Shown here piece after piece: positions 1-8,525 of a stretch of DNA of 57,511 bases (positions are counted from its first letter, which is position 1; each line of letters begins with the position of its first letter). The notes beneath the pieces were generated by a model. The model saw only the letters and a list, made by a program, of their open reading frames with translations. It made no database searches and was not told where the DNA came from. The translations under genes and the position numbers were made by a program. This DNA is from Gammaproteobacteria bacterium (GTDB lineage Bacteria > Pseudomonadota > Gammaproteobacteria > Eutrophobiales > Eutrophobiaceae): positions 70,549 through 128,059 of the forward strand of contig JACPSH010000004.1 of NCBI GenBank assembly GCA_016193395.1. The letters are read 5' to 3'.

Positions 1-38
1 AAACCTGGAGGCGCGCCGCGCCGATCCTGCCTGCCCTC

Positions 39-207
39 AGCAGGCTGATGTAAAAATCCATCCATGGACCTTTGCATCTCGCGTCAAGCAAAGCACAGCT
101 TCGGCCTCGCTCCGCATATCAAACACCCAAGTGTTTGATATGCGATGCGTCCCATCCCTGGGGCGCCGCAGCGTGACGCAAAACGGGGTTTTGCATCACC
201 CTGTTAG
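39..207. repeat. Repeat family R, copy 1
   Basis: Intergenic structured repeat upstream of polA. It holds a 13-bp perfect stem at 114-143 (arm GCATATCAAACAC, loop CCAA) and a second, imperfect stem at 169-203 centred on GCAAAACGGGGTTTTGC with two mismatches. Related copies lie at 5790-5943 and 13793-14012, and a deleted remnant at 5299-5339. The stem arms differ between copies in a compensating way, so secondary structure rather than sequence is conserved. Bases 1-38 hold no gene I can support, only a short CCTGC/GCAGG dyad. Bases 208-323 lead into polA without a clear promoter. Confidence 0.85.
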
Positions 208-323
208 ACCATGATATCGGAAAATCCCGTTCGCCGTTTGTCCCGGCCGACGCGGATTGGCGATCAACGTCAATCGGCGCGTCCGCTGTGTGCGCATGCG
301 GCAATGGTTCATAATGCCCGAGC

Positions 324-3053
324 ATGCCGCGCAAGTCCCTGGTGTTGGTCGACGGTTCCTACTACCTGTTCCGCGCCTTCCACGCCATACGCGACCTCCG
401 CAATTCCGCGGGCGAGCCGACCAACGCCATTTTTGGCGTGCTCAACATGCTGCGCAAGCTGCTGGCTGAGCGGAAGCCCGACTATTTCGCGATCGTGTTC
501 GACACGCCCGGCAAGAATTTCCGCAACGACCTTTACCCCGAATACAAGGCGCACCGGCCGCCCACCCCGGAAGATCTGGTGCCGCAGATCGCCCCGCTCC
601 AGGAGATCATCCGCGCGCTCGGGCTGCCGTTGCTGGCGATCCAAGGAGTGGAGGCCGACGACGTTATCGCCACGCTGGCGCGCCAGGCGGAGGCACACGG
701 ACTGGATACGGTGATCTCGAGCGGCGACAAGGACCTGTGCCAGATCGTGAACGAGCACATCCGCGTCATCAACACCATGGACGGAACGGTCCTCGACCCC
801 GAGGGCGTGCGCAGAAAATTTGGCGTGGATCCCGGCCACATCATCGACTACCTCGCGCTCGTCGGGGACAGCGTAGACAACGTGCCGGGCGTCCCGAAGG
901 TGGGGCCAAAGACCGCCGCCAGCTGGCTTGCGGAATATGGCAGCCTCGATCAGATCGTCGCGCACGCCGGCGAATTCAAGGGCAAGGTCGGGGACAGCCT
1001 GCGCGCGAGCCTGGCCACCCTGCCGCTGTCACGCCTGCTGGTCACCCTGCGCCACGATCTGTCCCTGCCGGTGGGGCCGCAGGAACTGGTCCTCGGGCCC
1101 GCGGACACGCCCGCGCTGCGCGATATGTTCCACCGATTTGAATTCCGCACCTGGCTGGCGGAGTTGGACAACCAGATCCCGGGATCCGTGGCGCGGGAAC
1201 AAAAGCCGGGTGCGCCGGCCGCGGCCGATCCAGGGCCGACCGGCAACGGCGGTTACGAAACGGTATTCGGCGAAGAACAGTTCATGCGCTGGCTCGCGCG
1301 GCTGGAGCAGTCGGAACTGTTCGCCATCGATACCGAGACCACGAGCCTCGACTACATCAATGCGCGCATCGTGGGCGTCTCCTTCGCGGTGGAGCCCGGA
1401 TCGGCCGCCTACGTGCCGCTGGCGCATGACTACCCTGGCGCCCCCGACCAGCTCGACCGGCAATCCGCCCTCGAACGCCTGAAGCCCCTGCTCGAAGACG
1501 CCGGCCGGTCCAAGCTCGGGCACAACCTCAAGTACGACATGAGCGTGTTCGCCAACCACGGCATCGCGCTCTGCGGGATCCGGCATGATTCGATGCTCGA
1601 GTCCTACGTGCTGGACAGCACGGCCTCGCGGCACGATATGGACACGCTCGCGGAACGGCACCTCGGCATCACGACCATCCACTACGAAGACGTGGCGGGC
1701 AAGGGCGCGAAGCAACTCTCCTTCAACCAGGTGCCGGTCGAGCAGGCGTCGCAGTACGCCGCGGAGGACGCCGACGTGACCCTGCGGCTGCACCGGGCAT
1801 TCTGGCCGCGGCTGGCCGCCGAACCCGGGTTGAAGTCGCTCTACGAGAAAGTTGAAGTGCCGCTGATCCCGGTGCTGTCGCGCATGGAGCGGAACGGCGT
1901 GCGCATCGACGCCGCTCTGCTCAGGCAGCAGAGCCAGGAGCTCAGCCGGCGCATGATCGATCTCGAGCAACAGGCGGTCGCGGCCGCTGGCCAGCCGTTC
2001 AACATCGGCTCGCCGAAACAGATCCAGGCCATGCTCTACGAGAAAATGAACCTGCCGGTGCTTGCGCGCACGCCCACCGGCCAGCCCTCGACCGCAGAAT
2101 CGGTGCTCACGGAACTCGCGGGGTCGTTTGAACTGCCGCGCCTGATCCTCGAGCACCGGGGACTCGCCAAGCTCAAATCCACCTATACCGATCGACTGCC
2201 GGAGCAGGTCAACCCTGCGACCGGCCGCGTACATACCTCTTTCCACCAGGCGGTCGCGGCGACCGGCAGGCTGTCGTCTTCGGATCCCAATCTGCAGAAC
2301 ATTCCGATCCGCACGATGGAAGGCCGTCGCATCCGGCAGGCGTTTATTGCCTCCGAAGGCCACCTGCTGCTGGCAGCGGACTACTCGCAGATCGAGTTGC
2401 GCATCATGGCGCACCTGTCCGGAGATCGGGCGCTGCTGGAGGCGTTCGCGCGCGGCGAGGACATCCACCGCCAGACGGCTTCGGAGGTGTTCGACCTGCC
2501 GCCGGAAAAGGTCACCGACGATCAGCGCCGCGCCGCGAAGGCCATCAATTTCGGGCTGATCTACGGCATGTCGCCGTTCGGCCTGGCGAAGCAACTGGGG
2601 ATCGAGCGGGCGGCGGCGAAGCAGTATGTCGACCGCTACTTCGAACGCTACCCGGCGGTGAAGGAATTCATGGACCGCGTGCGCGCGGAGGCGAAGGATC
2701 GCGGCTACGTGGAAACGGTGTTCAGGCGCCGGCTCCACCTCCCGGACATCCGCTCGCGCAACGCGGCGACGCGCCAGTACGCGGAGCGCACCGCGATCAA
2801 CGCCCCGATGCAAGGCACCGCCGCGGACATCATCAAGCGCGCCATGATTGCCATCGACCGCGCACTCCCGGAACGTCACCCGCGCGCGCGCATGATCCTG
2901 CAAGTGCACGACGAACTCGTGTTCGAGGCACCGGCGGACGGAGTCGAGACCCTGCGCGCGGACGTCGTGCGGCTGATGGCCGGCGCGGCCGAGCTGCGCG
3001 TACCGCTCGGTGTCGACACGGGCGTCGGAAAGAACTGGGACGAAGCCCACTGA
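324..3053 (+). CDS. polA: DNA polymerase I
   Basis: Replication/repair polymerase that fills gaps and removes RNA primers. The 909-residue protein has the full three-domain layout. A 5'-3' exonuclease (about 1-290) opens with LVLVDGSYYLFRAFHA. A 3'-5' proofreading exonuclease (about 310-510) keeps the DxE pair in AIDTETTSLD. The polymerase domain (about 520-909) has motif A DYSQIELRIMAHLSGD, motif B RRAAKAINFGLIYG and motif C QVHDELVFE. Length is close to E. coli PolI (928). The ATG at 324 is forced because an in-frame TAA lies at 312-314. It stands directly upstream of the his genes but is separated from them by repeat S and about 310 bases, so co-transcription is doubtful. Confidence 0.98.
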   Translation: MPRKSLVLVDGSYYLFRAFHAIRDLRNSAGEPTNAIFGVLNMLRKLLAERKPDYFAIVFDTPGKNFRNDLYPEYKAHRPPTPEDLVPQIAPLQEIIRALGLPLLAIQGVEADDVIATLARQAEAHGLDTVISSGDKDLCQIVNEHIRVINTMDGTVLDPEGVRRKFGVDPGHIIDYLALVGDSVDNVPGVPKVGPKTAASWLAEYGSLDQIVAHAGEFKGKVGDSLRASLATLPLSRLLVTLRHDLSLPVGPQELVLGPADTPALRDMFHRFEFRTWLAELDNQIPGSVAREQKPGAPAAADPGPTGNGGYETVFGEEQFMRWLARLEQSELFAIDTETTSLDYINARIVGVSFAVEPGSAAYVPLAHDYPGAPDQLDRQSALERLKPLLEDAGRSKLGHNLKYDMSVFANHGIALCGIRHDSMLESYVLDSTASRHDMDTLAERHLGITTIHYEDVAGKGAKQLSFNQVPVEQASQYAAEDADVTLRLHRAFWPRLAAEPGLKSLYEKVEVPLIPVLSRMERNGVRIDAALLRQQSQELSRRMIDLEQQAVAAAGQPFNIGSPKQIQAMLYEKMNLPVLARTPTGQPSTAESVLTELAGSFELPRLILEHRGLAKLKSTYTDRLPEQVNPATGRVHTSFHQAVAATGRLSSSDPNLQNIPIRTMEGRRIRQAFIASEGHLLLAADYSQIELRIMAHLSGDRALLEAFARGEDIHRQTASEVFDLPPEKVTDDQRRAAKAINFGLIYGMSPFGLAKQLGIERAAAKQYVDRYFERYPAVKEFMDRVRAEAKDRGYVETVFRRRLHLPDIRSRNAATRQYAERTAINAPMQGTAADIIKRAMIAIDRALPERHPRARMILQVHDELVFEAPADGVETLRADVVRLMAGAAELRVPLGVDTGVGKNWDEAH

Positions 3054-3086
3054 CGCCTCCCGGCAGGATTTATTTAGGTCTGGTGC

Positions 3087-3181
3087 CGGACGGGTCCTGT
3101 CACCGGGCACCCCTTTTCCGTGCTCGCTCGGTCCCCTCGCTTGCGCGCGGAAGAAGGGGCGTGCCCGGTGCCACCCGTCCG
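3087..3181. repeat. Repeat family S, copy A (palindromic)
   Basis: Long interrupted inverted repeat between polA and hisA. Outer arms CGGACGGGT/ACCCGTCCG (3087-3095 and 3173-3181) enclose inner arms CACCGGGCAC/GTGCCCGGTG and CCCCTT/AAGGGG. The second copy at 18166-18296 has CACCGGGTACGGCC facing GGCCGTACCCGATG, so the C-G pair has become T-A. The rest of the 3054-3366 gap shows no gene. An in-frame upstream extension of hisA from 3190 would begin at the edge of this repeat and is not credible. Confidence 0.8.
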
Positions 3182-3366
3182 TTTAGCGCTTGCGTGTGAA
3201 TCCGGCCGGTCCGCGCTTCACTTGCTCCTGCGGATACCGGCCGCCCGTCCGGATGGAGTTGAACAGGCCCTGTGCTACCATTTGGGCCGGTTACCGTATC
3301 GGCGTCACGACCACTCCGCCCGTCCCCGCTCATCCCGAACCAGCGCATGGCAGGAAAATATTCCCG

Positions 3367-4110
3367 ATGCTGCTGATCCCGGCAATCGACATCAAGGACG
3401 GCAAGTGCGTGCGCCTGCGACAGGGGCGCATGGACGATGAGACGATCTACAGCGACAACCCGTCGGCGGTCGCCGAGCGCTGGGTCGCCGCGGGCGCGCG
3501 CCGGCTGCACATCGTCGATCTCGACGGCGCGGTGTCCGGCAAGCCGGGCAACGCCGATCTCATCCACGCCATCTCCATGGCCCACCCCGATATTCCCATC
3601 CAGGTTGGCGGCGGGATCCGCCACGAGGACACGATCCAGACCTACCTGGACGCCGGCGTGCGCTTCGTCATCATCGGCACGCGCGCAGTCACGACGCCGC
3701 ACTTCGTCGCGGACGTATGCCTGGAATTTCCCGGGCACATCATCGTCGGGCTCGACGCGAAGGACGGCAAGCTGGCCACCGAAGGCTGGTCAAAGCTGTC
3801 GCACCACAACGCAGTGGATATCGCCCGGCGATTCGAGGATGACGGCGTTGCCAGCATCATCTTCACCGACATCGGCCGCGACGGCACGCTTTCCTGCATC
3901 AACATCGAGGCGACCGTCAAGCTGTGCCAGCAGATCAGCATCCCCGTGATTGCCTCCGGCGGACTGCGCAACCTGGATGACATCCGCGCCCTCTGCGCGG
4001 CGGCGAAAGAGGGGATTGAAGGCGCGATCACCGGGCGGGCCATTTACGAAGGCACGCTGGACTTCACGGAGGCGCAGCGGCTGGCCGACCAGCTTTGCGG
4101 CAGCGGCTGA
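3367..4110 (+). CDS. hisA: HisA, ProFAR isomerase
   Basis: Phosphoribosylformimino-5-aminoimidazole carboxamide ribotide isomerase, the Amadori rearrangement step of histidine synthesis, in the cytoplasm. The 247-residue (beta/alpha)8 protein opens with [17 protein letters not shown], whose Asp is the catalytic general acid/base, and has phosphate-binding QVGGGIR and [10 protein letters not shown] loops. The ATG at 3367 is preceded by AGGAAA at 9-10 bases and matches the family start. A longer in-frame start at 3190 is rejected. hisF follows after 6 bases. The usual partners hisB and hisH are not upstream, where polA lies instead. Confidence 0.97.
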   Translation: MLLIPAIDIKDGKCVRLRQGRMDDETIYSDNPSAVAERWVAAGARRLHIVDLDGAVSGKPGNADLIHAISMAHPDIPIQVGGGIRHEDTIQTYLDAGVRFVIIGTRAVTTPHFVADVCLEFPGHIIVGLDAKDGKLATEGWSKLSHHNAVDIARRFEDDGVASIIFTDIGRDGTLSCINIEATVKLCQQISIPVIASGGLRNLDDIRALCAAAKEGIEGAITGRAIYEGTLDFTEAQRLADQLCGSG

Positions 4111-4116
4111 TTCGCC

Positions 4117-4890
4117 ATGGGCCTCGCCAAGCGCATCATTCCCTGCCTCGACGTAGATAACGGACGTGTCGTCAAGGGCGTGAAATTCGTCGATATCGCC
4201 GACGCCGGCGATCCAGTCGAGGCCGCGAGACGCTACGATGAACAAGGCGCCGATGAGTTGGCTTTTCTCGACATCACGGCCAGCAGCGAGGGGCGCGAGA
4301 CGCTGGTCGGGGTGGTGGAACGCGTGGCGGCGCAGGTGTTCATTCCGCTGACCGTCGGCGGCGGCGTGCGCACCGTCGAGGACTTCCTGCGGCTTCTGAA
4401 TGCCGGCGCCGACAAGATCAGCATCAACACGGCCGCAGTCGAACGGCCCGGCCTGGTCGCAGACGCGTCGCGGCAATTCGGCGCCCAGTGCATCGTTGTC
4501 GCCATTGACGCGCGCCGCGCGGACGGCGCTCCGGGCGCGCCGCGCTGGGAGGTCTTCACGCACGGCGGCCGCCGCTGCACCGGGCTCGACGCGGTGGAGT
4601 GGGCGCGGCGCATGGCGGATCAGGGCGCGGGCGAGATCCTGCTGACCAGCATGGATCGCGACGGGACCGGGGAAGGCTTCGATCTCGATTTGACCCGCGC
4701 CGTCAGCGATGCGGTGCCTGTTCCGATCATCGCTTCGGGCGGCGTCGGCACGCTGGACCACCTCGTGGAGGGCATTGTCGAGGGCCGCGCCGATGCCGTG
4801 CTCGCGGCGAGCATCTTCCATTTCGGCCGCCACACCGTGCTGGAAGCCAAGCAATTGATGGCCCGTCACAACATTGAAGTGCGGATGTAA
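4117..4890 (+). CDS. hisF: HisF, imidazole glycerol phosphate synthase cyclase subunit
   Basis: Cyclase subunit of the HisHF enzyme. It uses ammonia from the HisH glutaminase to convert PRFAR to imidazole glycerol phosphate and AICAR. The 257-residue TIM barrel is a paralogue of His[20 protein letters not shown] carries the first catalytic Asp, and [16 protein letters not shown] the second (Asp near 176). Phosphate loops TVGGGVR and [10 protein letters not shown] are present. It is tightly spaced between hisA and hisI, so a his operon is clear. The HisH partner must be encoded elsewhere, outside this window. Confidence 0.98.
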   Translation: MGLAKRIIPCLDVDNGRVVKGVKFVDIADAGDPVEAARRYDEQGADELAFLDITASSEGRETLVGVVERVAAQVFIPLTVGGGVRTVEDFLRLLNAGADKISINTAAVERPGLVADASRQFGAQCIVVAIDARRADGAPGAPRWEVFTHGGRRCTGLDAVEWARRMADQGAGEILLTSMDRDGTGEGFDLDLTRAVSDAVPVPIIASGGVGTLDHLVEGIVEGRADAVLAASIFHFGRHTVLEAKQLMARHNIEVRM

Positions 4891-4893
4891 CCC

Positions 4894-5301
4894 GTGTCGA
4901 AGAAAGGAACAGGTGGCTGGCTGGATCAGGTGCGCTGGAACGGCGAAGGGCTGGTGCCGGTCGTCACCCAGGACGCATCGTCCGGCAGGCTGCTGACGCA
5001 GGCCTGGATGAACCGCGAGGCCCTCGCGCTGACCGCGGCCGAGGGAAGGGCAGTGTACTGGTCAAGGTCGCGCCGGCGCCTGTGGCGCAAGGGCGAGGAA
5101 TCCGGTTACGTCCAGCGCGTGGTCGAGATCCGCCTCGACTGCGATGGCGATTCGATATTGCTCAGGGTGAACCAGGACGGCGGCATTGCTTGCCACACCG
5201 GCCGCGAGAGTTGTTTCTATCTCCGTCTCGAGGGCGACCGCTGGCAGGCCGTCGACCCGGTGTTGAAGGATCCCGGCCGGATTTATGGCGAGGATGGTTA
5301 G
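4894..5301 (+). CDS. hisI: HisI, phosphoribosyl-AMP cyclohydrolase
   Basis: Zinc enzyme opening the adenine ring of PR-AMP, the third step of histidine synthesis. At 135 residues it is a stand-alone cyclohydrolase, not the HisIE fusion of enteric bacteria. Family signatures include [29 protein letters not shown] and the metal-binding DCDGDS and CHTGRESCF (Cys/Asp ligands). The start is GTG, three bases after the hisF stop. Its TAG stop at 5299-5301 lies in the left end of a repeat R remnant, the same junction seen at the end of the glycosyltransferase gene at 13795. Confidence 0.96.
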   Translation: MSKKGTGGWLDQVRWNGEGLVPVVTQDASSGRLLTQAWMNREALALTAAEGRAVYWSRSRRRLWRKGEESGYVQRVVEIRLDCDGDSILLRVNQDGGIACHTGRESCFYLRLEGDRWQAVDPVLKDPGRIYGEDG

Positions 5302-5339
5302 CAGGTGGAGGCAAAACGGGTTTTGCATCGCCCTGTTAG
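5299..5339. repeat. Repeat family R, internally deleted remnant
   Basis: TTAGCAGGT matches the left end of copy 3 (13792-13800). It runs straight into GCAAAACGGGTTTTGCATC and CCCTGTTAG, which match the right-hand hairpin of copy 1 (178-207). About 130 bases of the repeat interior are missing. The remaining hairpin GCAAAAC/GTTTTGC is intact and lies between hisI and hisE in the transcribed operon. Confidence 0.7.
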
Positions 5340-5379
5340 CGCGGGCGGTCCGGGTCCGGCGCCGGTAAACTATCCCGCC

Positions 5380-5712
5380 ATGAACGACATTCTGCGCGAA
5401 CTCGCCCGTATCCTCGCGGAACGCCGGCAGGCCAGCCCCGGTGAATCTTACGTCGCCTCGCTGTACGTGGGCGGCTTGGAAGCGATCTGCCGGAAAGTCG
5501 AGGAAGAGGCAAAAGAGGTGATCGAGGCCGCCGGATCCGGGGATCGCAAGGCCATCGTGCACGAAGTGGCGGACTTGTGGTTCCATACGCTGGTGCTGCT
5601 GTCGCATTCCGGCCTCGAACCGGAGGCGGTGCTTGCGGAGCTGGAACGGCGCTTCGGCCATTCGGGGCTGGAAGAAAAGGCCGCCCGTGCCCGGAAACCG
5701 CGCGCGGACTGA
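5380..5712 (+). CDS. hisE: HisE, phosphoribosyl-ATP pyrophosphatase
   Basis: Hydrolyses PR-ATP to PR-AMP and pyrophosphate, the second step of histidine synthesis. The 110-residue all-alpha MazG-like protein contains SYVASLYVGGLEAICRKVEE followed by the metal-binding EEEAKEVIEA helix and HEVADLWFHTLVLL. The ATG at 5380 matches the family start (MNDILREL). An in-frame upstream extension would run through repeat R and is discarded. It is the last his gene of the operon, and the 250 bases before tatA carry repeat R copy 2. Confidence 0.96.
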   Translation: MNDILRELARILAERRQASPGESYVASLYVGGLEAICRKVEEEAKEVIEAAGSGDRKAIVHEVADLWFHTLVLLSHSGLEPEAVLAELERRFGHSGLEEKAARARKPRAD

Positions 5713-5789
5713 GGCGGGCGGCGGGGAGACATGCCAAAGTTTGGGTATACGGCCCGCGCTGCGGTAAGGTATCCACTGCCGCACGGATG

Positions 5790-5943
5790 CGAAAGCCCAT
5801 CCATGAGCTTTTGCATCCCGCTTCGGCCGAAGCGGAGCTTCGGCCTCGCTCCGTATATCAAACACTCGACGTGTTTGATATACGATGCGTCCCGTCCCTG
5901 GGACGCGACAGGGTGAAGCAAATCCGTGTTTCGCTTCACCCTG
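5790..5943. repeat. Repeat family R, copy 2
   Basis: Fills most of the hisE-tatA gap. The first stem, 5853-5883, has 13 perfect pairs (arm GTATATCAAACAC, loop TCGAC). The second stem, 5909-5943, has 11 perfect pairs (arm CAGGGTGAAGC). Compared with copies 1 and 3, both stems carry paired substitutions that keep pairing. The tatA ribosome-binding site GGAGAAG starts about 8 bases after the second stem, so if transcribed from the his side this structure sits in the tatA leader. Bases 5713-5789 show no gene. Confidence 0.85.
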
Positions 5944-5962
5944 AAACGCACGGAGAAGATCC

Positions 5963-6157
5963 ATGAGTTTCGGCATCTGGGAACTGGTAGTCATCCTGCT
6001 CATCGTCGGCGTGCTGTTCGGGTTCGGAAAGCTGCGCAACCTCGGCCCCGATCTCGGTCACGCCATCAAGGGGTTACGCAACGCCCTGCGCGATGATCGG
6101 CCGCCCGAAAATGAGCAGGGGCAATCGACGCCGCCCCAGGACGAAAAGAAGCCCTGA
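5963..6157 (+). CDS. tatA: TatA, twin-arginine translocase subunit
   Basis: Pore-forming subunit of the Tat pathway, which exports folded proteins across the inner membrane. The 64-residue protein has the TatA plan: N-terminal membrane helix IWELVVILLIVGVLFGFGKL with the FG hinge, amphipathic helix NLGPDLGHAIKGLRNAL, and a charged, proline-rich tail. It starts at the ATG with GGAGAAG 5 bases upstream. First gene of tatABC, immediately after repeat R copy 2. The his-tat linkage is common in gammaproteobacteria. Confidence 0.95.
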   Translation: MSFGIWELVVILLIVGVLFGFGKLRNLGPDLGHAIKGLRNALRDDRPPENEQGQSTPPQDEKKP

Positions 6158-6214
6158 CCCGGCCGCGCCGGGTCGCCGGGACCGGCCGGCCCCGGCATGC
6201 ACGTCCGCCTCGCC

Positions 6215-6481
6215 ATGTTCGATATAGGATTCTGGGAACTGGTCGTCATCGCCGTCGTGGCCCTGCTGGTCGTCGGGCCGGAACGGCTGCCGCAGCTGGT
6301 GCGGGACGCGGGGCGCTGGCTCCGCGCCGCGCGCAGGATGGTCGCCGACACGCGGGCGCAGATCGAACGGGAGCTCGACCTGGAGGAAGGGCGGGGCCTC
6401 CAGCGCCGCATCTCGGACCTCGATGTACTCATGAAAAATGCGCCCGACCGGGACAACGGGGCCGGCGACAAAACCCCGTGA
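6215..6481 (+). CDS. tatB: TatB, twin-arginine translocase subunit
   Basis: Forms the substrate receptor with TatC. The 88-residue protein begins MFDIGFWELVVIAVVALLVV, the typical TatB membrane helix with its conserved Glu, then GPERLPQLVRDAGRW and a long charged amphipathic helix (about residues 30-70). I chose the ATG at 6215 because MFDIGF is the family start, although an in-frame ATG at 6197 would add six residues. Neither has a strong ribosome-binding site. It lies between tatA and tatC. Confidence 0.95.
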   Translation: MFDIGFWELVVIAVVALLVVGPERLPQLVRDAGRWLRAARRMVADTRAQIERELDLEEGRGLQRRISDLDVLMKNAPDRDNGAGDKTP

Positions 6482-6512
6482 ATGACCTGCCTAAGCTGGC
6501 TGAAACGCAGTC

Positions 6513-7292
6513 GTGAGCAACACCGAGCACGAACGGGACCGGGATCGCGAACAGCCCCTCATAGAGCATCTGATCGAATTGCGCACCCGGCTGTTGCGCG
6601 GCCTGTACTGCGTTGCCGTCGTGTTCCTGGCCCTGTTTCCCTTTGCCGGCGAAATCTACGGCCTGGTCGCCGGCCCGCTGATGTCCCAACTGCCGGCCGG
6701 GGCCACGATGATTGCCACGGAAGTCGCCTCGCCGTTCCTGGTGCCGTTCAAACTGTGCATCTACCTGGCGTTGTTCCTGTCGATGCCCTACGTGCTGTAC
6801 CAGGCGTGGGCCTTCATTGCGCCCGGCCTTTATGCCAGCGAACGGCGTTTCGCTGTGCCGCTGCTCGTGAGCAGCATCGCTCTTTTCTATGCCGGCGCGG
6901 CCTTCGCGTTCTTCATCGTGTTCCCGCTCGTGTTCGGCTTTTTCGCCTCCGTCGTGCCGCCCGAAGTCGCGCTGATGACCGACATCAATCACTACCTGGA
7001 TTTCGTGCTGACGATGTTCCTCGCGTTCGGGCTGGCATTCGAGGTGCCCATCGCCACGCTGCTGCTGATCTGGACGGGGCTTGTTACCGCCGAGTCGCTC
7101 GCGCGATCGCGCCCGTACATCATTGTCGGGGCATTCATCGTCGGCGCCCTGCTCTCGCCGCCGGACGTGCTCTCGCAGACGCTGCTCTCGGTGCCGATAT
7201 GGCTGCTTTTCGAGGCCGGCCTGTATTTCAGCCGCTTCTTGCCGCGCGCGGCCCGGGAAGCGGACGAAGGCGCGCACGAACAACCTCGCTGA
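6513..7292 (+). CDS. tatC: TatC, twin-arginine translocase subunit
   Basis: Six-helix inner-membrane protein that recognises the twin-arginine signal peptide. The 259-residue sequence has the N-terminal EQPLIEHLIELRTRLLR segment used in signal recognition, the FxKxxxxL-type region PFKLCIYLALFLSMPYVLYQ, and six hydrophobic stretches. The C-terminal part has SRPYIIVGAFIVGALLSPPD. The start is GTG at 6513. It is followed after only 6 bases by a gene for a protein with its own twin-arginine signal. Confidence 0.97.
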   Translation: MSNTEHERDRDREQPLIEHLIELRTRLLRGLYCVAVVFLALFPFAGEIYGLVAGPLMSQLPAGATMIATEVASPFLVPFKLCIYLALFLSMPYVLYQAWAFIAPGLYASERRFAVPLLVSSIALFYAGAAFAFFIVFPLVFGFFASVVPPEVALMTDINHYLDFVLTMFLAFGLAFEVPIATLLLIWTGLVTAESLARSRPYIIVGAFIVGALLSPPDVLSQTLLSVPIWLLFEAGLYFSRFLPRAAREADEGAHEQPR

Positions 7293-7298
7293 GCGTCC

Positions 7299-8525
7299 AT
7301 GCGGCGGCGACATTTGCTTCGGGGCGCCCTCGCATTTTCCGTCGCCGGCTGCCATACCTCGCGCGATACGGGGTTGGCCCGTTCGTGTCTGCCGCCATCG
7401 CCACCCGCGTGGCTGGCCGGGCACGGGGTCGTACAAGAGGCGCTCGATGGTTTGCGCGCGCATCGGCTGTGGGACAGCCATGTGCACCTGCTGGGTACCG
7501 GCGATGCGGCAAGCGGGATTTGGGTCAATCCCACCCTGCGAAGCCTGCTGCACCCGCTCGAGTTTGTCCGGTACCGGTACTTCCTGAATGCGTCCTGCGC
7601 CGAGCCCGGGCGCGTGGACGAGAGTTACGTTGCGAGGCTTTTGGATCTCGCCAATGGATTGCCGGCCGGAAGCCGGCTGATCCTGCTTGCCTTCGATTAC
7701 AGCCATGACCAGTACGGCCGCCGACGGCCTGAGTGGAGCGCCTTTCATGTCCCGGACCGCTATGCCGCCCTGACCGCGGCCACGCGGCCGGAAACCCTGG
7801 GCTGGGCCGCCTCCATCCATCCCCACCGCGAGGACTCACTGGAGGCGCTTGCCTGGGCGATCTCCCACGGCGCTCTCGCCGTCAAATGGCTGCCCTCGGC
7901 GATGGCCATCGATCCGGCTTCGAAGCTCTGCGATCGTTTCTATCACGCGCTCAGCAGCGCGGGCCTCCCCTTGCTCGTGCATAGCGGAGCCGAGCGCGCG
8001 GTGCATGGCGCAGGCGACGCGGAGTTCAACAACCCTCTGAGGCTCCGCCGCCCGCTCGAACAGGGAGTGCGGGTCATCGTCGCCCACTGCGCTTCCCTGG
8101 GCGAAAGCGCCGACATCGATGTCTCGCCGGACGGGCCGAAGAGAAAAAACATCGAATTCTTCGCCCGTCTCATGGACGAGCCTCGCTTCGAGGGTTTGTT
8201 GTTCGGCGAAATTTCCGCGATTACGCAGCGCAACCGTTTCGGACTTTCCCTGGAAACGGTCATCACGCGCCACGATTGGCACCACCGCCTGATCAACGGC
8301 TCGGACTACCCGATCCCTGCCGTCAAGCCGCTCTTCTCGATGGATTCCATGGTGGCGAGAAAGTATCTGCCGGAAACCGAGGCACGCGTGCTGGATCAAC
8401 TGCGCGTTTACAATCCGCTATTGTTCGACCTGGTGCTCAAACGTCGTATTCGCGTCGGAAATCACCAGTTCGATCGCGCCGTATTTGAGTCGCGCCGCCT
8501 TTTCGACCCGCGCAAACGCGCGTGA
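7299..8525 (+). CDS. Amidohydrolase-like Tat lipoprotein
   Basis: Probable exported metal-dependent hydrolase. The N-terminus MRRRHLLRGALAFSVAGC has a twin-arginine signal and a lipobox (VAGC, Cys18), so a Tat-exported lipoprotein is likely. The body resembles the amidohydrolase-2/TIM-barrel family: HxH at DSHVHLL (His61, His63), a central Lys in ALAVKWLPSAM, His in LLVHSGAE and VIVAHC, and a late Asp in NGSDYPI. The substrate cannot be told from sequence. It starts 6 bases after tatC, so it is probably co-transcribed with its own exporter. Its last 108 bases overlap the convergent C13 peptidase gene. Confidence 0.75.
   Translation: MRRRHLLRGALAFSVAGCHTSRDTGLARSCLPPSPPAWLAGHGVVQEALDGLRAHRLWDSHVHLLGTGDAASGIWVNPTLRSLLHPLEFVRYRYFLNASCAEPGRVDESYVARLLDLANGLPAGSRLILLAFDYSHDQYGRRRPEWSAFHVPDRYAALTAATRPETLGWAASIHPHREDSLEALAWAISHGALAVKWLPSAMAIDPASKLCDRFYHALSSAGLPLLVHSGAERAVHGAGDAEFNNPLRLRRPLEQGVRVIVAHCASLGESADIDVSPDGPKRKNIEFFARLMDEPRFEGLLFGEISAITQRNRFGLSLETVITRHDWHHRLINGSDYPIPAVKPLFSMDSMVARKYLPETEARVLDQLRVYNPLLFDLVLKRRIRVGNHQFDRAVFESRRLFDPRKRA

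Noticed and set aside
1029-3110. Long open frame (about 690 codons) antisense to polA
   Set aside because: GC-rich coding DNA leaves long open antisense frames; the peptide has no family motif while polA is certain.
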